DNA of 52,747 nucleotides from contig NW_023365704.1 in the NCBI RefSeq assembly GCF_000003815.2, forward strand, positions 1-52,747. Direction: 5' to 3'. Numbering within the stretch: the stretch's first letter is position 1; the number at the start of each line of letters is the position of its first letter. Below are positions 45,211-52,747 of the stretch, in pieces. A program made the translations under genes and the position numbers. The stretch comes from Branchiostoma floridae. Its lineage: Eukaryota > Chordata > Leptocardii > Amphioxiformes > Branchiostomatidae. A model generated the notes under the pieces. The model did no database searches. It saw only the letters and a program-made list of their open reading frames with translations, and was not told the origin of the DNA.

Positions 45211-45999
45211 CACGCGTTGCAGGAAGTGTTGCCTTGGTTGAGGTGTATCAAAAGTTGGTTAGGGATATAATACTCTCTTCACTCCATGGTAATAGGGTTA
45301 AGCTGACAACTGTAGAGGAAGGTGCATCAGCAGTCAGTAAGGACGTGGTAGAACAGAATTGGCATTGGGAAGCGCTGATGTCAGGTCTTAACATGACAAC
45401 ACAGGAAGGAGTACTATATAGGTGGCAGGTTCGAGTTAACCCAATGACCTGGAATTTTTTTTTCTTTTTAAACATCCATTTTCTATACACAACGCTTTCG
45501 TTGCTTTCGCTTGATTTTTTTGTCTTAACAGTGCAGCCTATACGCTGTGATTGGTTGAATGTTATTTAAATGGATAGAATGTCGGCGAACTGGCGGGAAA
45601 GTGCATGCGCGCGGAAATAGCTAAATACAGATCAAAGGTGATGGGCGGAGTCACGAATCAGCGCATTCCAGGTTCCCACGCGCGCCGTTTGGGAGCTGAA
45701 TGCTGAGACGTCATAAATCCTTTCATTGGCCCTATCAACACACACACATTAGAAATAACTCTTAAGTCCGTGAGAGGCAATTCACATGTCCGCGGCAAGC
45801 ACTTTACAACTTGCGCCGAATTTTTCAGAATTCTATTAATGACTTTTTAAACTTCGTTCGCGAAAATTTTGGAATTCGCTGACTTAGAGACAAAACAATT
45901 TTAAAAATTCACATATGGAGTAAATATTTCTCAAGTCTAAAGTTCACTCTAAACCAAGCGACAGGCAATACCGTATTTTTTTAGAAAGCTTGTAACACT

Positions 46000-46111
46000 T
46001 GGGAGACTGTGTAGTCTACAGTTGCACGCTCCGAAAAAGGCAGCAGCCACCATCAAATCAGCAGATACCACAGCAGATCCTCCTCCAGCAATTGGGAGAC
46101 TGTGTAGTCTA
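46000..46111. repeat. 20-bp direct repeat flanking a 72-bp coding-like insert
   Basis: ttgggagactgtgtagtcta occurs at 46000-46019 and 46092-46111. Between them is a GC-richer segment that reads APKKAAATIKSADTTADPPPA in one frame. It could be a small insertion with a long target duplication. No gene is asserted. Confidence 0.5.
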
Positions 46112-46558
46112 TATATAGCTACAGTTACTGATAAACGCTGTTTTGTATTAGCTTCGCCGTATTGGCTACGCTATTGTGCCAATATTGTGCCCAGTAAAAA
46201 AGCTCTGCCCGTTAATTTACATGTAGAATACTCGCTTCTATATCTTTGTCTACCACATACAATACATGATTTGTTTCTTCCTTCAGAATGTTCGTTCTAC
46301 CGTCTTTTATTTTAAACTGAGCGATAAAGTACATTCAGGTCAGATAAGGGGCACAAAAGCGTGTAAAGGTTTTGTTGAAATGCTGTTACAAGGTGTATTC
46401 TTATGGAAGGAATGGGTAGAATTGCTAAATGCGTGCACGGTTTTCCCCAAATTTGTTGTTGAATGTATTAGCATATGCAGAGATGATAAGATACCTTTTT
46501 TGTCAAAATTGTACCTTATCACTAGCGCTACGACCTGTACTTAGCTTGTTTGAGCACA

Positions 46559-46590
46559 AATGTACAATAAAGGTCATTCATTCATTCAAT
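46559..46590 (+). mobile_element. LINE 3' tail with (ATTC)n, second copy
   Basis: acaaatgtacaataaaggtc then attcattcattc, the same terminus as at 24250-24298. The stretch 46120-46555 upstream may be the 3' part of the same element, but no domain is readable. Confidence 0.4.
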
Positions 46591-46599
46591 GTTGTTGGC

Positions 46600-48340
46600 T
46601 GGAACAGCCATCAGTGGTCATCAGTCACCGTCTGGTTGAGGTTGGATAACACAGTATTTATGGGCGACCCCCGTCCTCAATAGTATAGTTCGGGTATAAA
46701 GTAGTGCTTCACAGTACTTGCAAAGGCCTTAGTTATTCTTCCGTTCACAACAGCGAGGAGGAAACTGTGGTGAATGGTAGAGGAATACATCAGTTTTGAA
46801 ACTGTATAAGGTGGATTACGATGCTTCTTCGGCTGGCGTGAATTTGCGCCTTCAGTTGATACTGTTACCGGCCCTGTCTGTGCGTCGGCTGCAGTTCAAT
46901 GACCTCCGCTGGGGGTCAAATAAATGTGGCTTTTACAAGAGAACGAGTCGGCAACTTTATGCTCCTTTTCAGATATTTTGTAGATTGTATCCTGGACTTT
47001 AACATATTAAATTTTTGTCAATTGCTTGTGCACCCTGGTATGAATTTTGAGGCGTCGAACCTCCTCACTCTGGGGTCCTTAACAATGTAAATCCCCATAG
47101 GCGAAAAACTGTGTCATGCCACCATTGACGTCTTGACGGCATGGTACAGCGTCCTAGGTTAAAGCCGACCAATCAGATGCCTTACTTTTGATCCCTAACC
47201 CACGTGATCATCCCTGCTCTTTGCTGTTACATCCTGTTTTCATGCTCCCCTTGAATTTTAGATTACACCGACTGTTTGGGGCGAAATTCTTTCATCCGTG
47301 AAAAATAACCCATTTAGTGACACTCCGGTTGACGAAAAAATACTTGCTAGCACGAGACACGAAGAAATTTAGGAAAAATTCTATATTCTTACCACCATGA
47401 TATATGACTGATAGCAGAAAGGGGCGACTTTAGCGGGAGACACACCACAGTCACACAGAGTTTTTTATAGCTTTTTTTATTCACTTTGACATAAAAGGCA
47501 GACGTAGTGGTGACGCACTCAAGTTATTGACTTATATTCACGCCACCACTATACATATATGTACAAGGACAATAAACATAACTCAACTAAGTGAAATACA
47601 GATGAATGACGATATAAACTGATAACAAATGGAAATTAAATGATGTGTATAACAAAAGTTTGTAAGTGCGCATGTCAGATCCCCTACCCCAGTAACAAAA
47701 CATAAAAATTTGCAAAGAACTGAAAAGCTTGGAAAAATAAATCAGGATATAAAACGTTTAGAAGTTGTGAGAAATTTTGGGTTAAAGTTAAGATTTTGGA
47801 ATTTAATGAATATGGAAAAGATGAACTTCCACGAAGTATTAAAGAAATCTGAGCTTTTTCGGAGTGTGTAAATAAGTCAAATGACTGTCCTAAGACCTAA
47901 GACACACAAGCGTTCACATCCCATTAAACTACACAACAATACCTCTCTGTCTGTACCATTTATAACGTCTGCGATATGATAAGAAATCAGAGATAATTGC
48001 CATCACAATAATCATGGAAACACTGGAATTGTTGAAACTTATATATGCCATAAGACTAATACCATAACTGTACAAATCAGCGAGACAGACCGATAGACTT
48101 AATACACATTGGTATATCTTTCTGATATTGTTTATAAGACCAATGTAATGGAATCAAACTCTGTGGTTTAGATTCATACAAAGCCTTAATTAAAACCAAA
48201 TTTTGGACACATTCTCATGTACACGTTACCAAGATTGATGTTGATGAAGAATATATGTTACACGCATTTGAATATGTGAAGCAAAGTTGACATTTCTGTA
48301 TCTTTGAAGGCCTGTAGGCTTTAATTATTCTAAGGGGTCT
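46600..48340. other. Intergenic, no supported gene
   Basis: Only short chance frames are present. On the minus strand tttatt at 48350-48355 reads AATAAA, a candidate polyadenylation signal for the gene ending at 48645. Confidence 0.45.
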
Positions 48341-48644
48341 TTGTTTTACTTTATTCCCTACAAATGTAAAAATGCGATAGTCTTTTAAAGAATCAGGATA
48401 GCATGAAGAAACAAATGACGCTTCTTTGTGAGGGAAAAACATGATTTTTTTCTTCATTTCTAATAATCCAACAACAAGTCTTGCTACAAATCAAAAAGTA
48501 ATAAAATCAGTTCATATGTAGGTATACAAACTCAGCGCAATCATATAAAATATAACGTGTCATTGACAAAAAGCACATGCAGAAGCAACCAGACTGAATA
48601 CGCAGTCAGTATCCAGCCATTTTGTATTCTTTACCGTAGATATT

Positions 48645-48916
48645 TCAGACAATAGACACGACCTGGGTACTGTCTTCATACGTTCGAACTTTAGGAGTTC
48701 CCTGATTCTCAGGATCAACACTAGTTCCTGTTGCTAACCCCCCACTGACGCTCCCACTTTCTGATTGCATATTGACATAATCAAGAGTTTTAGACGTTTC
48801 CTGATAATCAGGATGACCACTAGCTGCTGGGGGCAACATCTTGAAAAATCCTCCCATTTCTTCATGTAGCTGGCGGACCCTTTTGCGGTCGGCCTCGAGC
48901 TCCTCATTACTATGAT
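48645..48916 (-). CDS. Last exon of a gene with a tyrosine-motif (YVNM) C-terminal tail
   Basis: The minus-strand acceptor ttcttaaag at 48917-48925 opens a phase 1 exon of 272 bases ending TGA at 48645-48647. It begins with a charged helix (NEELEADRKRVRQLHEEMGG) and continues polar and disordered with three tyrosines: HPDYQET, LDYVNMQ and RTYEDS. YVNM satisfies both the YxxM motif bound by PI3K p85 and the YxN motif bound by Grb2. This looks like the cytoplasmic tail of a signalling receptor or adaptor; upstream exons, including any membrane segment, were not found, and mobile elements fill the upstream side. AATAAA about 290 bases downstream supports a terminal exon. Confidence 0.6.
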
Positions 48917-48966
48917 CTTTAAGAAAAAAGAAATGTGCTTAAACATGGACGAATAACGTAGCATAG

Positions 48967-50018
48967 ATATATTCAGAATTGTATTAATAATCTGGAATCT
49001 TATTGCAACAAATGGAAATTAAGGGTTAATTTATCTAAAACGAAAGTACTTGCTTTTACAAAAGGTTCTATCAACAGATTATCAAACAAATTCTATACAT
49101 ATGGTAAAGAAATACAAGTAACCGATAGTAATACTTACCTTGGTATTCCCCTGACTTCTTCGCAAATGACAACTTCGCAATTGAAAATATACGACTTCCT
49201 CCACATACTAGTATCCCAGAATTTGATACCATTGACATGAGTTTCAAAAAAATTTTACTCGGAGTACATGCGAAATCATCAATTGACGGCCGGCATCCGT
49301 GGTGAGTTAGGAACCTTTCCCATTTCGATCAATGCTGAGATACAATTAATCAAATACTGGCACCGTCTAGCGAGCTTACCCGAAGATTCTTTACTCCGTG
49401 AAGCATATGATATTTTACTTACCGGTGAATACGATTGGACGAATCACGTAACTGACATTCTCAACTAATGGTTTTGGGCATGTATGGACAAACCCGAGGC
49501 TGTATCATGTTGATATGATAACCGACCAATTACGACTCCGTTTACAGGATATATACATACAAGAATGGCATTCTTCTATCCAGAATAACTCAAAACTTTC
49601 CTTTTATTCTACGCTAAAGGAAAGATACGGACAAAAGAAGTATCTTTCGAATGTACACAGTTTGAAACTTCGTAGAGCAATTAGAAAGATAAGAATCTGT
49701 AGTCACAAACTAAATATAGAAGCCGATAGATATACTAAAATTCCCCGTGACCAGAGGTTTTGTTCATTCTGCCCAAATGAGATCGAAGACGAACGTCACT
49801 TTGTTATGGATTGTTCACGATATAATGATAAACGCACGGAGCTGTTCACATTACTTTCCGCTTGCTCTAAAGAATTTGCTACTCTCTGTTCGATAGATAA
49901 ACTCAACTACATTCTGGGAGGCGATAGTCCTCACTATGTACAAGTAGGCAAATATATCCACGAATGTTTCTACCGTAGCACCAATAGTGTAAATTACATG
50001 CTAGACCCTATATGTTGA
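48967..50018 (+). pseudogene. Broken LINE reverse-transcriptase C-terminal region
   Basis: 48985-49150 reads LESYCNKWKLRVNLSKTKV, then a typical FYTYGKEIQ...YLGIP, the thumb region of LINE reverse transcriptases. After a break near 49160-49265 the frame resumes (HQLTAGIRGELGTFPISINA, IKYWHRLASLP), stops near 49468, and resumes at about 49515-50018. There a zinc knuckle (CSFCPNEIEDERHFVMDC) is followed by ILGGDSPHYVQVGKYIHECF. Stops and frameshifts show it is dead. The order matches the 3' half of a non-LTR retrotransposon ORF2 with an internal deletion. It ends near 50130 (ccataaagattattatcat tail). Confidence 0.8.
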
Positions 50019-50869
50019 CTTATTCATACCTATAGATATCCATATATGTGTGTTTAGTTGTACTGTAAGTAGTTGTTATACATGTAGACCTTACGCTGTA
50101 CTTTTGTCGTGTCCATAAAGATTATTATCATATAACTCGGCACAAAAAGTTTGGAATATCAAATTCGGTTGATCATATTTCTGTTGTTTTTGCATCAATT
50201 TCAATGTGTTATATATCAATAGAAAGCTTGTGTGGTTTTATTTCCAATGGTATAAATTCATTATCATTATGAACTCATAGAACAAGCACCAGGCCTGCTT
50301 ACTTTCATGAGCGTGTCACAAAAAAAAAAGTGCCCAAATTTCCCCGCTTCTGTTCAACACTGTATCGTCCGGTTGTTATGGCCGCGGGTAACAATGATTC
50401 AATCGATCGTTTTTTCATGTAACTTTTGATATACAGAACATCCCAGTTTACTCTTAGCATATTTGTGTAGAGTATTTGATGATTGTGAATTTATGGAACG
50501 GGTACCAGGCCTGTTTGCGTACAGGGTGGTCATTAAAATAAAGTGCCGCAATTACCCTACTAAAGTCAAACACTCCATTCAGCTCATTTTGTTCCGTCAT
50601 TATTGACCTGTGAATGAAGGCAAGTTGAATAAACAGGACATGTCAATCAAAGCCGCTGTTACTCTTTATTCAAGCAAACAATTTGAACCAAGAGGTGCCA
50701 GCCATAAACCATAGGAAGGCTATTCCATCCTAAGACTGTATTCCAGCATCCTAGAGGTTGTCTGCGATGGTCCTTGTTATGTGTGGACGAGTGTTTTAAT
50801 CTTGCAGAATGGAATTGTTCCAATATTGAAGAGGTAGGATATTCCGACTGGATAGAAGATGGTGTCCCT

Positions 50870-51215
50870 TTTTTTGATTGATTGATTGATTGATCTTATA
50901 GGGTAGTCCCTTCAGTCTAGATGACTGATTTCCAAGGGAGCCCTGACACATGTTCGCACATGTTTACACGGCGGGGTTATAACGCCCCTTACGGGGTGAC
51001 ATACCCTTTCGCTGGTAAATCACCGTGTGGCTGATACGGTATGGAGGTTCGCCAGGCCTCCATCCGGGGGATTTGAAGTGAATCACCAACTCCAGACAGA
51101 AGGGTTTTTTCCATCTCACACCGCACCATCGCACGTGTGGGGGTTCTTTAACGTGCATGGGGTGTGACTCTCCCCATACACGGGACCTCCATTTAACATC
51201 CTATCCGAGGGATCC
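50870..51215 (-). mobile_element. tRNA-derived SINE, reverse orientation, nested in the Tc1-like element
   Basis: The body includes cgcacatgtttacacggcgg, ccttacggggtgacatacc, gtgggggttctttaacgtgc and atggggtgtgactctcccca, matching copies at 37795-37985 and 245-510. It is bounded on the left by (gatt)n after a poly-T, which on the SINE strand is its tail. Confidence 0.65.
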
Positions 51216-51236
51216 TTTATCTCACCACATTGAAGT

Positions 51237-51317
51237 TGCCTGGAATGGTGACGAGTCTTGTTTTGCCTGTGGCGGTTATACCTCCCCACACCATGATGCT
51301 GCGTCCACCACCAAACG
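51237..51317 (-). pseudogene. Tc1-family transposase remnant
   Basis: On the minus strand one frame reads AFGGGRSIMVWGGITATGKT. GGGxxMVWGGI is the characteristic segment near the second catalytic Asp of Tc1 transposases. No long open frame surrounds it. Confidence 0.72.
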
Positions 51318-52133
51318 CTGACAGTTACTCTTGCCGTGTCATGATTGTAAATTTATGGAACGGGTACCAGTCCTGTTTGCGTACAGGGTGGTTATAAAAA
51401 TAAAGTGCCGCAATTACCCTACTAAAGTCAAACATTCCATTCAGCTCATTTTGTTCCGTCATTATTGACTTGTGAACGGCCGTGTCAGCGTGCGGTTCTC
51501 CTTGCCGCCTCCACGCATTGATTTGTCAATATCCAACTGCCGAAAGGGCAGATATACTTTACTCAAATGTGCTATAACAAACTGGTATGTTCTGTATTCC
51601 AAACATGATGTGAATAAATGATTGACTGAGTCACTGACACACGCACCAATACCAAAAGGACGATACAGAGTTGAACAGAATCAGGGAAATTTGGGCACTT
51701 TTTTTGGGGTGACCTTCTCCTGTAAGCAGGCCTGGTGCTCGTTTCATGAGTTTACAGTCATGATAAGGTTGATACTATAGAAAAGAGAATCACACAAGCT
51801 TTCCATTGATACATAATACATTGAAATGTATGCAGAAATAGTGGAAATTATTATATACTAAAGTTGATATTCCAATTTGTGCCGAGTTTATATGCTGATG
51901 TTTGCTTGCAAAAATAACAAACGAACTACCTGCCCGAGATAAGTCGAAAAATCAAATACCAGACCGGAACAAGCCATATATTTGGAAAAACGTTTAGTTT
52001 TATTTCTTTATCTAATCTTATAGACGTCTGGGATGCCCATTCAGCAAAGTATGCTGATCTAAATTGATTCCTAGGGGTGACGAAAAATGGAATCACTTAA
52101 GATAACCCATGTGTGAATTGCTAAAAATGCAGT

Positions 52134-52225
52134 TACTCAAGCAACTAGATATGGTTTTGGAAACGGTCAGACGTTTCGACTGGAATCCACCAGTTTTCGT
52201 CAGTGACACTGAAGTGATCTGGAAG
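52134..52225 (-). repeat. Penelope-type repeat with hammerhead-ribozyme-like core (copy D, inverted)
   Basis: On the minus strand the core reads gtca, ctgacga, a hairpin actgg/ccagt with loop tggatt, c, gaaacgtc and tgacc. It is the best preserved copy with 10508-10549, and lies about 330 bases left of the Penelope-like endonuclease fragment. Confidence 0.62.
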
Positions 52226-52554
52226 AAACAGGTCTTTATACTCTAACTATGAATGAAGACAATTTCAGATGTCCAATAGGAAACGTTGTAAGACAACTTC
52301 AGGCTGAAGACAATTTGGATTCCAAAGAAAACAAAGGTAAGGCAAAGTCAAGCTGAAGACAATTTGGATTTCAAAGGGAAGCAAGGCTAAGACACAGCTA
52401 ATGCAAATGAGTCAATTAGCTCCTGTTGTTTTAGTTACAGGAGCTAAAAGTTTTGTTGCGTGTGGGGGCGGGGGTGCTATGTCCCAAGTGCCGGAAAGTT
52501 CCATACGTAGCCCCCCTTTTCTGTTGAGGGTGGGATTATATATTCTCTCATAAA

Positions 52555-52747
52555 CAAAAAGGTACTAAGGCCAATGTAATCTACAGACTTAAATGTGAAG
52601 AACCCAACTGCACCAACACATACATTGGTGAGACTAGCCGGCCACTAAAGGCAAGGTACAAAGAACATTGCAAACCCAGCGCCAACGGCTACTCCTCTGC
52701 TATTTTCAACCACCTAAAACACAACCAATGACACTCCTTCAACCTCC
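52555..52747 (+). pseudogene. GIY-YIG endonuclease domain of a Penelope-like element, runs off the window
   Basis: One frame reads NVIYRLKCEEPNC, then NTYIGETSRPLKARYKEHC and later SSAIFNHLKHN. YIGET with R..L..R...H is the GIY-YIG nuclease signature as found at the C-terminus of Penelope-like retroelement polyproteins; the preceding VIYRLKC with paired Cys also fits. A TGA at 52729-52731 interrupts the frame just before HSFNL, so the copy is defective. The right end of the window cuts it off. Confidence 0.78.

Larger units (their letters stand above)
50134..51887. mobile_element. Tc1/mariner-like element with about 240-bp terminal inverted repeats
   Basis: The left end actcggcacaaa and right end tttgtgccgagt are inverse complements, with inverted similarity continuing about 240 bases (aagcttgtgtg, caccaggcctgctta, agtgcccaaatttcc, tgtatcgtcc). 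Both ends abut TA-rich sequence. A transposase remnant lies at 51237-51317 on the minus strand. A SINE is nested inside, and a 133-bp direct repeat lies at about 50477-50609 and 51342-51474. Confidence 0.8.

Noticed and set aside
45060-45569. Open frame of 169 codons
   Set aside because: Its first part is an out-of-frame shadow of the 45009-45207 coding-like stretch, and the rest is AT-rich with phenylalanine runs and no domain.
45560-45730. CCAAT-like and GC-box-like motifs suggesting a promoter
   Set aside because: gattggtt, gggcggag and cattggc are short and common, and no gene start follows in a consistent position.
1-52747. CRISPR array, bacterial operon or viral genome
   Set aside because: There is no regular spacer-repeat array. 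The spliced genes, microsatellites and SINE/LINE/MITE content mark an animal nuclear genome.

Overview
This is eukaryotic, animal genomic DNA, most likely from a lancelet (Branchiostoma). Genes are split into short exons by AT-rich introns. There are dinucleotide microsatellites, many short inverted-repeat transposons and tRNA-derived SINEs. The main gene encodes an ApeC-domain protein built by domain shuffling, as expected for the large apextrin-like repertoire of amphioxus. The species call is inference, because no search could be run. Runs of N at 11009-11108, 36001-36100 and 37045-37377 are assembly gaps; the first removes part of a coding exon.

Layout: 1-7200 is repeat-rich. It holds a direct duplication with SINE copies, three inverted-repeat elements, and a promoter-like cluster at 1256-1427 (kappaB, CRE, kappaB, TATA). 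7229-19461 (+) is one 17-exon gene whose visible exons join in frame: signal peptide, N-terminal module, fucolectin-type F5/8C (FTP) domain, a C-type lectin domain cut by the gap, a second C-type lectin domain, CUB, an RQKR processing site followed by a hydrophobic segment, a helical/coiled-coil region, a two-part ApeC domain and a hydrophobic GPI-like tail. 19462-27775 is 3' flank, mobile-element debris, a decayed minisatellite and MITEs. 27776-32012 (+) is a four-exon gene for an 88-residue coiled-coil protein, with a young 277 bp tandem duplication in its first intron. 38222-41844 (-) holds the last five exons of a TLC-domain membrane protein. 43852-44169 (+) is the first exon of a TPR-like gene, with an uncertain second exon at 45009. 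48645-48916 (-) is the last exon of a gene ending in a tyrosine-motif tail (YVNM). From 48960 onward the window is mostly transposon: a broken LINE, a Tc1-like element with long terminal inverted repeats and a nested SINE, and a Penelope-like GIY-YIG endonuclease fragment at the right edge.

The large gene reads as a modular immune lectin: recognition modules (FTP, C-type lectin, CUB), a protease-releasable helical segment, and ApeC, which in characterised amphioxus proteins binds bacterial peptidoglycan. The upstream kappaB/CRE/kappaB/TATA cluster would fit an inducible promoter, but the link is not proven. A second theme is a hammerhead-ribozyme-like motif, seen in four dispersed copies with compensatory changes in stem II, probably derived from Penelope-like elements.
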